A stretch of 64,000 nt of DNA from Fragilariopsis cylindrus CCMP1102 (lineage: Eukaryota; Bacillariophyta; Bacillariophyceae; Bacillariales; Bacillariaceae). The translations under genes and the position numbers were made by a program. The notes beneath the pieces were generated by a model. The model saw only the letters and a program-made list of their open reading frames with translations, ran no database searches and had not been told where the DNA came from. Positions 20,805-30,898 of the stretch are shown here, piece after piece; within the stretch, counting starts at the first letter, position 1; every line of letters begins with the position of its first letter. The DNA lies in contig FMBT01000441.1 in NCBI GenBank assembly GCA_900095095.1, positions 39,631 to 103,630 on the forward strand, in the 5' to 3' direction.

Positions 20805-22788
20805 ATGACGGTCGTCACGAATAAAAACGAAATAACACGTCTTGTAGTTGGTTACGGTAGCAGCGGGTTGTTGGTAGATGGTGAAGATGATTCGGATGAT
20901 CTCGAACATCTCCGGAATCAACAGCATCCACAACAACGTCAATGGGAAGACGACGATCAACAACAACAACTGAAGAGTTTCAAATCGAAGGCGGCCGCAC
21001 GAATTGGATTCTCCTTATTTGTGGTGGCATCGGTTGTCATTATGGTCACAACGGCCTATTCCACGGGGTACAATAAGGGCACAGTAGCAACAACTGCAAC
21101 CGCAACACATCATCACAAGCAAGAAGGAAAAATGGTATTGGATGAACTGGTGATGACAACGACCGCTAGTAGTAGTGATAGTGGAAGTGGTAGCAGTAGT
21201 GGTAGTGACAAAGGAAGTGATCAAAACTTACACGTGAGTTTTGATAATACGGATGCGATTGTCTTACCGATCCGACGAAAGGAACGGAAAGGTCGGGGAT
21301 GTATGTTTTGTCATTTGAATACCGTACCACCCGTTGTGAAGGAGGAATTAGTAGAAACGATGGTCTTCGTCGATGACGGTAATAATAGTGATGAGAGTGT
21401 TCCTCTAACAACCTCAGTCGAGGTGACACCCATGACCTTTACCTACAATTATGAATTGCACAATGGTCAATTATTATTTACCGATCCCCGTTCGGAACTA
21501 ATCCCGAATTTACAGTTTGATTATGCCGTGCTCGGATTGATGTCGGTCCAGAATATCAATCGTGAAACATTGGAGAATGTGAGTTTGGATGAAGTCTATG
21601 TTCATCACATCGTCTTTCCCCCCTTGGGGATGTTAGGTGCTGAAGTCTTAACCGCAGATCCTCTCGTTTATCCGAAAGGGTACGGATATCATGTCATTGC
21701 AAAAGAAAAACCCAATATTGTCATAAATGCACATTTGTTATCCAACAAAGATTTAAAGCCCATTAATGGTTCTTTACCATTGGCACGTAAATTATGCAAT
21801 GAATGTTATTATGCACCGGTACGTTCATAATATATATAAAGTCTCTGGATCCTCTCACCGTATGGAATCAATTCGTTGGTTCGTCAATTTGTATTCCCAA
21901 TTTAGTTGTTACTCAACTCACTCTTAACCTGTTACGTACGTTGTATTGTTTTATTATTATTATTATTAGGGCAAGGGTTCAGATTGTACGCCAGAAGTAT
22001 CAGGCACATTCAAGTGTTGCGGTGATAGTGAGTCGTGTACGAGCGACGAGGAAAGTTGTTTGTGTGCGACAAATTTGGAATACAACAAACATGAAACGAC
22101 AAAGTATCAGATCCAAGTTGATATGCTGATTACCCGTGATATTGATAAGATCAAACGTGCCGATTCTTGGACGTTAGCGGCACCCGAGTGTCATGTGAAT
22201 TTAAAGGGTGAAGCGGTCTTTGAAACATATAAACCCGATAGTTTTTGCTACAACAACACCCTATCGACCTTTACTGGTGATAATTCATTGTTTCATCATA
22301 TTGAATTACAAGAAGACGATGAAAATCCGTACGTCAAAACAATGGTGTCGTCAGTGGCACCATCATCGGGATTGATCGTCCTTGCTAACAGTCACATGCA
22401 TACCGGTGGTGTCAATGCGACGTTGATGATTAATGGTATACCATTGTGTTCGACGGGAACAATTTATGGTACCGATTCCAACACCAAAACGAATGCACGG
22501 AACGAACAAAACCATTTGATTCATATCGAATCGTGTTACCATGCTGACTTTTATAAGAAGGGTGGTCATCGATTCAAGGCCGGGGACATTTTTACCATGG
22601 AATCCTTCTATCACGGTGGGAATAATGATGCACGGTTTATTGGCGATGGTGCCGCCGGTGAGCACAAAAATGTGATGAGTTACTTTACTACCAATGTCGT
22701 CTTTGATGGTGATGCATCCTACATGTCTAAAAAACGCACCTCCTTTAGTGCCACTGGAAATATCATCCATACACTTGGATTGTATTAA
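20805..22788 (+). CDS. Type II membrane protein, SURNod19-like
   Basis: Exon 1 is 20805-21818 and exon 2 is 21970-22788, joined in phase at ECYYAP/GKGSDCTPE across an intron of 151 bp. About 610 residues. A cytosolic Gln/Asp-rich N-terminus, one membrane segment (GFSLFVVASVVIMVTTAYS, near residue 70) and a large lumenal domain. That domain has conserved-looking YELHNGQLLF, VYVHHIVFPPLGM, the Cys cluster CNECYY/CCGDSESC, LANSHMHTGGVNATL and MESFYHGG. The His-rich pattern and the Cys cluster recall the plant stress-up-regulated Nod19 family (PF07712), whose biochemistry is unclear. The ATG at 20805 has the context ACCATG. The assignment to SURNod19 is moderate; the membrane topology is clear. 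Confidence 0.6.
21819..21969 (+). other. Intron of the SURNod19-like gene
   Basis: Donor CCG/GTACGT, acceptor TTATTATTATTAG/GGC, phase 0. Stops in frame; flanking exons share one frame sense. Confidence 0.85.
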
Positions 22789-22816
22789 GAACGAAATCCT
22801 AGAATACGACAGCAGT

Positions 22817-22850
<34 letters not shown>

Positions 22851-23059
22851 GAATCAAACAAATCAAAAACACGTTCACGAAATCTCGATTAAAAATTGTT
22901 TGATCGAAGCCACTACGTAGTATCTGCCGGAATTCGATATATCATTGCATACGTACATACATCTTGCATACACGAGTCTTACATACATAATTTTCTTAAC
23001 AAATAGAGATCCATATTATTAATAGGTCCTCTACTACTTCTACTACTACGCATGGTATC
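22789..23059. other. Intergenic
   Basis: Contains a (GA)n microsatellite at 22817-22842. No gene recognised. Confidence 0.6.
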
Positions 23060-23516
23060 TACAGCAAAACAAGTCTCGTGTTAGACTGTTGGGTGTTTAT
23101 TTTCCAAGAAACACACGTCCATCATAGTCGAATTTGACCAAATCTAGATTCGAGCCATATTTTTCTGCAAAAGCAGTGAACACATATATATATTTATCAA
23201 AGTGGCGTGTCTTCGTATTGCAGCGAAACCTCCTTTCCTTCAGCATCATCATAATATTACAGACGACTTCCTTCGGTATCTGTGACTTTATCACGAAAAT
23301 AAACCGTAACAATTAGTTTGTTCCCCTAGGAAGAAGAAGGTGTGGCTGTAGTGCAAGTAACCTTCGTTAGTTGTGTTATAATCGCGAAGTGGAAATGAGC
23401 TGCCGTCGTTGGTATAGCCATCGATAGCATCGCAGCAGTATTTGTAGTTCTAATACTATTTGGCAATGCATCTCTATTGGTTGTGGTGACATTATCGTCT
23501 TCCGACAAAGCATTGA

Positions 23517-23549
<33 letters not shown>

Positions 23550-23779
23550 AGGTGTTGCTGTGCGTATCGTACCTCTTCTGGTACAGTCCGGAGAGAATCC
23601 CCGTCACCGCCTATACTACCACTACTATCATCGTTCCGACTATCAGTTGCAACCGGGCGACAAACGCAAGAATTATTAACCTCGATTGTTGATGATTCCG
23701 TCTTCTTGTTGATAAGGTTGTTGGATTGACTTGACGGCACTGTTGATTTGGCTATATTATTTCTTGGGCCATCTGACAA
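23060..23779 (-). pseudogene. SUMO/Rad60-SLD-like protein, broken
   Basis: The N-terminal part from 23779 is polar and disordered (MSDGPRNNIAKSTVPSSQ, a Gln/Ser-Asn microsatellite). A small C-terminal domain then shows pieces of a SUMO-type beta-grasp in changing frames: KLIVTVYFRDKVTD, RRFRCNTKTRHFDK, FTAFAEKYGSNLDLVKFDYD and G-TPNSL. The F-DG-TP order is typical of SUMO and SUMO-like domains. The frame changes near 23560 in the repeat. In-frame TAG (23326-23328) and TAA codons also interrupt the domain. It is either a decaying gene or a region with several sequencing errors. The C-terminal Gly-Gly cannot be placed. Confidence 0.35.
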
Positions 23780-23944
23780 AAGATGACACTGTGAAAAAAG
23801 GTTTGTTGTCTTGCAAAATCAAAGAAGAAAAGGGTGATCCCACAATTGGAGGCATCAAATACTACAAAGCTAGTGGGATAATATTCAAACGCATCATTGT
23901 TCAAAGAAAACTTTTTACACAGAAGGAAAAGTAAGTTTTGTGTT

Positions 23945-23981
<37 letters not shown>

Positions 23982-24648
23982 GAACTCTTAAAAAAATAAG
24001 ATAAGCCATTTCGTGTTTGAAAGATTTCAGTCGCACGCTCGCTCCCGGAAAGTATCTTTCCTACTGTATATCCCAACTGTCGTGCTTTCACCAACGTGCA
24101 ACGTCAAAAATAGAACTCAATGTATTGGATTTTTGTTGACGAAAATGACTGTACGTCGCAGTACTTAACTGTACTTTTACCTTGTTATATAAATAAATAT
24201 ATATGACTTCCTAATAATATTATCATTACGAATAAGCATCGCATTGTACAAAGTGTACGTTTACCGCCAGTTACCGCTACGTGTCAACACGATTCATACG
24301 GTATATCCTCATAATTCTATAGCTAGCATCATAATTGTATTACATATCATTCTCTCTCACTGGCTTCAACTAATAAAGACTAAACGCGTAACATTTGTAT
24401 GGGCATGATTTCCCATTGGAAAGTTGCTGCTGTCCACTAAACTATAGTACGAATTACGTGATGAGGTAAATGAAAAAAAATCCTCTGTGTACCTCGATAG
24501 GGTATCAACAAGTGATGTAATGTATTATTACTTATTATTAAACAAGAACATAAGGACTACCCCAGATTTGCACTGCTATAACATACTTTGCAACGTTTGT
24601 GTGTGTGTCTCTCTCTCTCTCTTGTTTATTGTCTATTTATTTTGTGAC
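23780..24648. other. Intergenic
   Basis: A (CT)n run at about 23950-23978 and a second CT tract near 24605-24625. A 67-codon plus-strand frame ending 23934 is rich in Lys but unsupported. Confidence 0.5.
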
Positions 24649-26313
24649 TCACGTTGCAACAATCTTGCTGACTAGGCATCGCCACGCACGTTTTTCGTGG
24701 TCATTAATGGTACCTGATGTCAAAAGCGGAACAATACCTTCCAATACGCCTGTTTTTTCAATAGTTAGTGTACTGACTCCCGGAAAGTAACAAATACAAG
24801 TAAGCAACTGCCGGACATTTTTTCGAAGATGATCATTTGTTGGAAATTCTTTAAGACCTAAGATACAAAGAGGAATAATACTCAAATAATCCTTCGGTGT
24901 CGGAATAAATAAATTATGACGGTGAATTGTTTCAATAAAATCAATTGCTCGTACAATTAACTTTTCAGAACCATATACCCAAGTGCTATCGTTGTCGTCC
25001 TTTTTGAAAACATTCAAACAATGTGGGATAATATTTTCCTTTTTGAACTCATTATTTGTCATATAATTAGTTTCAGACATGATACATTTCAAAGCATCGA
25101 ATACCTGTGCACCAATTTCAGAAGCGAAATATAACTGTGCACCAATTTCTGAAGCGATATGGATGTCAATAGTAGCATTTTTAAATCTCTTAATGATATC
25201 TATACCGGAGCCAAACACATACATCGTTCGTTCTCTTCCTACCAAGCCAAATATACCATCACATGAAGTGATATTTACTAATGCAATCCAAATTTCCTTT
25301 AATGCAGCTAGCTGGTAAAGTTTGTACCAGTTGTTTTCATCATCCTCATCGTCATCCTCCTCGTTGCTGCTGCATTCATTACTCGCACGAAGGAGGGTAA
25401 GTAGTTCATCATATTTCACGGCAGTCGTCGCGATCTCCAATGAAGTACCCGTCCCCTCAACACACACGTTACCAACAATACGTGCTGCACATTGAATGCT
25501 TCTCATACAACGGCTGATTACTGCGTTATAGTTTTTGTTGTTGCAGGAATTATACTCATCAATATCCTTTAACACTATGTTTATAAAATCCAATACTTTG
25601 ATGATTCCACCGTGGAGTAAAAAATAATTGAAGAAAGTTGAATCTTGCGTAGAAGCCCATACCTCCAATTTCTGTAATGTACACAACGATTCGTCGCGTG
25701 AATACTGATCGGTATCGACAATCTTACATAATTCTTTTGATAGTTCAGTAGATGTTGGTAGATTAACACTACTACTACTGCTACTGTTACCGTCGTTATC
25801 ATCATCATCTTCTTCTTCATTATTGTTGTTACTGTTTTTGTCCTCGTCGTCGTCGTCGTCGTCGGATTGTTGTTGTTGTTGGCGTGATAGCTGCGTGACG
25901 ACGGGAGATACAATTTCTGCAGCAGTAGCAGTAGCATCCGGTTGTAATAGATTATTATTAGTATTGCTATTATCGCATGTCGTCGTCGTCGTCGTCGTCG
26001 ACTCGTTGTTAGGAAGTCGACGTTTCTTACTGAAATGATTTTTCTTTTCACATCCTTGTTCGATTTCTATCATTGTCTTGTCGTTACTACTACTAGTAGT
26101 AGCACTACTCGCTGTCCTCATCATTGCTCCTGTTTTCCTCTGTTCCTCCATTTCCTCTACTTTCCTATCTGCTGCTACTGCTGCCGCCGCCGCCGCTGCT
26201 GCTGCTGCTGCTGCAGCAGCTCTTGCCACGTGCGCATCGTCTGCTTTTGCTTTCAATCTTCTTTGTCGTTGTTGGTTCAATCTTCTTTCATATTTCGTAA
26301 TTAGATGATCCAT
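24649..26313 (-). CDS. ARM-like repeat protein, lineage-specific family (copy A)
   Basis: One intact frame of 554 residues. The first 190 residues are low complexity (Ala run, Thr, Gln, Asp/Asn, Ser) with a basic patch. The remainder is helical with armadillo-like periodicity, starting at PTSTELSKELCKIVDTDQYS and SRDESLCTLQKL. Further segments are FLLHGGIIKVLDF, AARIVGNVCVEG, LKEIWIALVNITSCDGIF and IEKTGVLEGIVPLLTSG. The same segments occur in the divergent neighbour at 26806-28710, so they form a paralogous pair. A 33-bp in-frame duplication (about 25105-25165) repeats the ASEIGAQ motif. Function unknown; a scaffold role would fit the fold but is inference. Confidence 0.7.
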   Translation of the reverse strand: MDHLITKYERRLNQQRQRRLKAKADDAHVARAAAAAAAAAAAAAAVAADRKVEEMEEQRKTGAMMRTASSATTSSSNDKTMIEIEQGCEKKNHFSKKRRLPNNESTTTTTTTCDNSNTNNNLLQPDATATAAEIVSPVVTQLSRQQQQQSDDDDDDEDKNSNNNNEEEDDDDNDGNSSSSSSVNLPTSTELSKELCKIVDTDQYSRDESLCTLQKLEVWASTQDSTFFNYFLLHGGIIKVLDFINIVLKDIDEYNSCNNKNYNAVISRCMRSIQCAARIVGNVCVEGTGTSLEIATTAVKYDELLTLLRASNECSSNEEDDDEDDENNWYKLYQLAALKEIWIALVNITSCDGIFGLVGRERTMYVFGSGIDIIKRFKNATIDIHIASEIGAQLYFASEIGAQVFDALKCIMSETNYMTNNEFKKENIIPHCLNVFKKDDNDSTWVYGSEKLIVRAIDFIETIHRHNLFIPTPKDYLSIIPLCILGLKEFPTNDHLRKNVRQLLTCICYFPGVSTLTIEKTGVLEGIVPLLTSGTINDHEKRAWRCLVSKIVAT

Positions 26314-26805
26314 CTTTTTTTAAATAGAAGAGGACTTATGATATTATTATGACGGGTCTTGATTCTTTTATCTATGGAATAGAAGCCAGGTATTGTATAT
26401 ATTCTACTCTCTCTCACTCTATCTATCTATCTATCTTTTCCCTCTGTAATATGTCTTATGCTTCTTCGACTGTCGACCGACACGACTCTTACTCTTTTTC
26501 TCTCTCTCTCTTTCTATTCTTTTCAATGTGTACGTTTTACAAGAACTGAGTTCGCGTTAGGTCAAGCAGAAGGTTTTGATTTGACGCTAACTTTGTCTTT
26601 TCTTGAATTTTTTTAATCGCGCTATCTTTGAGTCCCGGTAAAATCCTTCGCAGAAAGAAAATTGACAAATATTATCAAAAGAAATAAAAGAATGTAGCTA
26701 TTACGCATCGTGTCGACAGTCGACACAAAAGCGAGAAGCAGTCCTTAAGGGTCCTTAAGGAGGCAGGAGAAAATAGTAGAAACAGAGAAAAATAGGAACA
26801 ATAAT
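26314..26805. other. Shared divergent upstream region
   Basis: A 492-bp spacer between the two divergent ARM-like paralogues. It has CT-rich tracts (26405-26440, 26490-26520), a direct duplication GTCCTTAAGG at about 26742-26760, GTCGAC repeats, and a stretch near 26640 (GTAAAATCCTTCGC) resembling the Stowaway-like elements. Confidence 0.5.
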
Positions 26806-28710
26806 ATGGCGAGTAATAATGACAATATGATAAAAGTCGAAGGTGGTGAAGATAAAAATCCTAAGAAGCGTCGGATGTCCGCTGTTGCTAAAGATGGCGA
26901 TGATGACAGCAACGAAAAGAAGAAAAAGAACGAATCGTCGACAGGCGATAGAAATACTAATAATAATCTAATTCGACCGGATACTGTTCGATCAAAATCG
27001 ACGACTTCTACTAGTGCTACTGGTGCTACTAGTGCTACTGCTACTGCTGCTAGTGCTGCTGCGGCTGCTACTGCTACTGCTACTGCTGCTGCAAGAATTA
27101 AAAGCAGAGCTGATAAAAAATGGAATAACAATTATGAAGAGATATTAAAATATTATGATAAACGTACAAATTCTGTAGAGAATCCACACGAAGCAATATC
27201 GTCACGAAATAAATTATTTGGAAATGTAGCACGACAGGAACAAAAACGAAAGATATCAAATTTGTGGCAATGGTTATTGTTGCAACGTCAAAGTGTGAAG
27301 TTATCCCAGGAGCAAAAAGATAGATTAGAACGTATCAAATACAAGACTGTGTCATTTTCAAGAACAACCTTACCGGCTAACGACGACGCCGTAGCGGCAT
27401 CGGCTACTTTTGCAGAAACTGTATCTCCTGTCATCACGGACCCATCACAACGGAAGGAATCTTACTGCGTTGATGCAGCGGATGATGATGATGATGACAG
27501 CAACGAAAAGAAGAAGAACGAGTCGTCGACAGGTAATGGCAATAATTCTAATAATCTAATGAATCGATCAAATACTATAAGATCAAAATCGTCCTCTGCT
27601 ACTACTCATACTCCTACTGCTGCAGAAACTATGCCACCTGCTATCACGCAGCCATCACAACAGGAGGAATCTGACGCTGAGCTACCAACATCCATTGAAC
27701 TATCCAAAGAATTATGTAAGATTGTCGACACAGATCATTATTCACGCGACGAGTCCTTATGTGCATTAAAGAAATTGAGTAGGTGGTCGTACACGGAAGA
27801 TTCAACTTTCTTAAAATATTTTGCATTTCATGGAGGAATCGTAAAAGTATTGGATTTCTTGACAATAATTTTAGAAGAACCCGAGTTGACAATCGGTACA
27901 AATAGCATGGAATGCATCGAGTTCGCAGCAAGTATCGCTTGTAACGTTTGCATTAATGGAAATGTTGGTATCAATTCTGATATTTGTTTAGATATCGCGA
28001 CAACTGCCGTGAAGTATGATAAATTAGGAACGCTCCTTCGTGCGAATAATGAATGCAATGATTTTGAAAATAACATTTCACACTTAAAAGCAGTGAAAGA
28101 TATTTGGATGACATTTATAAATATCACTTCATGCGATGGTATATTGGATTTGGTCGGAAAAGAACAAACAATGCATTTGTTTGATTCCGGTATGGATATC
28201 ATGAAGAAACTTAAATTTATCAATGATCGTCATACAATTGCTATCACTACGAATATCGGCGGACTGGTATTCGATGCTTTGAACAATATTTTCTACGGAA
28301 CCAATTATGTGACATATAATGAGTTCAAAGATAAGAATTTCCTATCTCATTGTTTGAACGTCTTCAAAAAAGATGATAACACTTGGATATATGGTTCTGA
28401 AGAACTAATAAGATGCGCAATTAATTGTATCGATACTTGTCACAGTAAAAAACTTTTCACTGGAATAAAGGATTATGAAAGTATTCTTCCTTTCTGTACT
28501 TTGTGTCTAAAAGAATTCCCAACAAATGACAAGATTAGAGCAAATATTCGTCGACTACTTACTGGTGCTTGTTCATCGAGAGTTAATAATCGAACTATTG
28601 AAAAAACAGGTGTATTAGAAGATATTGTTCCACTTTTGACTTCAGATACAATTGACGACGATGAAAAAACGAAGTGGCGTGATATTGCCACCAAGATTAT
28701 TGCACCGTGA
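26806..28710 (+). CDS. ARM-like repeat protein, lineage-specific family (copy B)
   Basis: One intact frame of 634 residues, homologous to the opposite-strand neighbour. The conserved core begins at about residue 285 (PTSIELSKELCKIVDTDHYS, SRDESLCALKKL) and continues with FAFHGGIVKVLDFL, AASIACNVCING, WMTFINITSCDGIL, LNVFKKDD, IEKTGVLEDIVPLLTSD. The N-terminal half contains Thr/Ala repeats, Asp/Asn/Lys-rich stretches, and a basic helical segment (RNKLFGNVARQEQKRKISNL). The phrase SNEKKK-NESSTG-N-N-N-L-R-T-RSKS occurs twice, at about residues 41-70 and 215-250, so part of the disordered region has been duplicated. Function unknown. Confidence 0.7.
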   Translation: MASNNDNMIKVEGGEDKNPKKRRMSAVAKDGDDDSNEKKKKNESSTGDRNTNNNLIRPDTVRSKSTTSTSATGATSATATAASAAAAATATATAAARIKSRADKKWNNNYEEILKYYDKRTNSVENPHEAISSRNKLFGNVARQEQKRKISNLWQWLLLQRQSVKLSQEQKDRLERIKYKTVSFSRTTLPANDDAVAASATFAETVSPVITDPSQRKESYCVDAADDDDDDSNEKKKNESSTGNGNNSNNLMNRSNTIRSKSSSATTHTPTAAETMPPAITQPSQQEESDAELPTSIELSKELCKIVDTDHYSRDESLCALKKLSRWSYTEDSTFLKYFAFHGGIVKVLDFLTIILEEPELTIGTNSMECIEFAASIACNVCINGNVGINSDICLDIATTAVKYDKLGTLLRANNECNDFENNISHLKAVKDIWMTFINITSCDGILDLVGKEQTMHLFDSGMDIMKKLKFINDRHTIAITTNIGGLVFDALNNIFYGTNYVTYNEFKDKNFLSHCLNVFKKDDNTWIYGSEELIRCAINCIDTCHSKKLFTGIKDYESILPFCTLCLKEFPTNDKIRANIRRLLTGACSSRVNNRTIEKTGVLEDIVPLLTSDTIDDDEKTKWRDIATKIIAP

Positions 28711-29242
28711 ATTACAAAAGAAAAAAAAGTGAGATATTTACGTGCATTATATGATATCAATGCAGATCTGCGATGATTCTTGCAATTTGATTGCATCATT
28801 CTTGCTAAATAATTACTACTTTATATTTTACATCACTTATTTCTTTTGTTTAAATAAAGCTAATTTACTAATATATTGTCCAACCATTACACATTCTATA
28901 TAGTTGGTGCATTCGATATAAACGGACATCCCAATTTAGACAAAGGAAAGTGCTATAGAGTTTTGAGCTTCAAAGAAGTAAAAACAAAACGCAGCAGGTA
29001 TGTATTTATTTGAAGACTGGATTAGACCTCATCGGCCTCTTTTTCGCCTCACATCATCACACATCACACATTTTGTTACGTACCACCACATCACACAGCC
29101 GTTCCTTCTCTATCAGCAACCTTAATATAAAAGTTATATTTCAGGTTATTCTCGTCCAGTGCTGTATCGCTGTATTTGCTATAGCTAGCTAGCTAGGCTA
29201 GCTAGCTAGCTGAGGGCAGTTTACCGTACTTTTCTTTTTTGC
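28711..29242. other. Intergenic
   Basis: Holds a palindromic GCTA run at about 29183-29212 (CTAGCTAGCTAGG-CTAGCTAGCTAG). No gene recognised. Confidence 0.6.
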
Positions 29243-30723
29243 ATGGATCTCAAACAAAACGACGATGGCATATACACAAATACAAGGCAAGCAACAAATA
29301 AGCAATCAACAACAATGTCAACCAACAGTAGCATTCATACTCAAGAAGAAATAAAAGCGGAACCCTCGCCTACCCTCCTCCGCCTGGTATTGTTATCATT
29401 TGGAAATATTCTGGAAAAATTTCCAGAATTTCTTTACAAGTTTATCGTACATTCCCGATAGGATTGTTTGGAATTCGATCGCATCATCTCATAAAAAGAT
29501 TTATGAAAATCAAAACAAGAAGCGTATCCACCACCATGGCCAGCGAATTTTAAATTATATGTGCCTGGTAATAACTACTATGGGAGATGTATCATCCTGT
29601 TTGGTCCCCGGATGGCACTCAAATAGCATGTAGTACTGGATCTTGCTATGAACATAGAATAGTAATCTTTGATCAACGACGCGGTCTTCTTCGTTTTCGT
29701 CATCATGGCGACGAAATTAATGACAACAACGTCAATGAAATGGATGGATCGCTCATGAAAAACATATGTAGGCCTTGATTTGAAATTCTCTCCGGACGGG
29801 AGTTTTCTAATTTCGGCTTGTGATTCTTCTGTTAAAATTTGGGATTATGATAGCACTGATGGGTACTATCGACAATTACAAGATTGGAATATATATCAAG
29901 ATTTGGCAGAGAATACCGGCACGTAACTAGAACTGACGTGTCTCCCTGTTGTAGATATGTTGCAATTTTGTATGGAATGAGTGTTTCTTAAAAGATGTTC
30001 AAAACGGAAAAACTATTAAATCGCTCTTGCTACCTGAAAATGAGGTAGGAAAGCAACTTATTTTTCCAATATTGATGACCGTTCTTCAATTTTATTTCGT
30101 TCCTGGGATAATGAAAGCGGCGGCTACATTATCAGGATTTGGCGCCCCTATGTATTGTTGATGACGAAAATGATGAGGACTGGATACCTATCGATTACTA
30201 CAGCTTCTTTGATCACCATCTGGGAAAATTATGGGGCAGTTTTTGAATACCACGATTTTGCACTATCTCATGATAGTTCGATGATAGCAATATTCGCGAA
30301 TGGCAAGGTGATGCTGTATTCTATTGATAACGGCAGTAAACTAATATTGAAACAGTCCTTCTCAGGATGGAATCACACAAAATTTAAATTTACACCGGGT
30401 GATAAATACATCACTTACTTCAACGGAACAATAATGGACTAGGATTTTGGAATGTAAACACAGGAAGGGATATTACTGATCCGATAAATGTGACAAAGAC
30501 AAAACCCTATAGTAAAAATGAAGGAGATATTTTTCTTATTGTGTATGCATTTGCTCCTGCTGGTAGCACTAGTAGTCAGCAACGAGTTTTAGTCAAGGAC
30601 AATGCAGGTTGTTATTATATTACCTCATTTTGGGAAAAGTTTAGTCCCATTAAATTTGAAAACGACAACAACAACTTCGATAAAACGATGATAATGATCA
30701 ATCGATCTGTTCGGTGGTGGTAG
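29243..30723 (+). pseudogene. F-box plus WD40 protein with many frame breaks
   Basis: Pieces of one protein appear in successive frames. An F-box-like segment (YIPDRIVWNSIASSHKKIY, about 29433-29500) is followed by PPPWP at 29528. WD40-type blades come next: VWSPDGTQIACSTGS, GLDLKFSPDGSFLISACDSS with VKIWDYD, RSWDNESGGYIIRIW, and FALSHDSSMIAIFANGKVML. The last pieces are LGFWNVNTG and FAPAGSTSSQQRVLV. The order is the expected one for a nuclear or cytosolic F-box/WD40 protein. At least six frame changes occur between 29390 and 30450. Several are repaired by a single added base, so this may be an expressed gene with sequence errors rather than a dead copy. Confidence 0.5.
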
Positions 30724-30898
30724 TGGAGAAAATGTTCTCCAATCAAGTCCGTCCCATACGAATTGGTTTGGAGTATGTATATCATATAAGTTATAAAACG
30801 GAAAACATACGTTCGTAGAGTTACTACAACAATTATATCGATATGCTGTTTACTATTTCATTTTCTTCTCTGTATACATCAATTTTTTTCATTATCAT
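30724..30898. other. Spacer between convergent genes
   Basis: Short convergent 3' spacer, nothing recognised. Confidence 0.5.

Noticed and set aside
29183-29212. GCTA palindrome as a regulatory site
   Set aside because: A simple tetranucleotide repeat is inherently palindromic and there is no positional support for a function.
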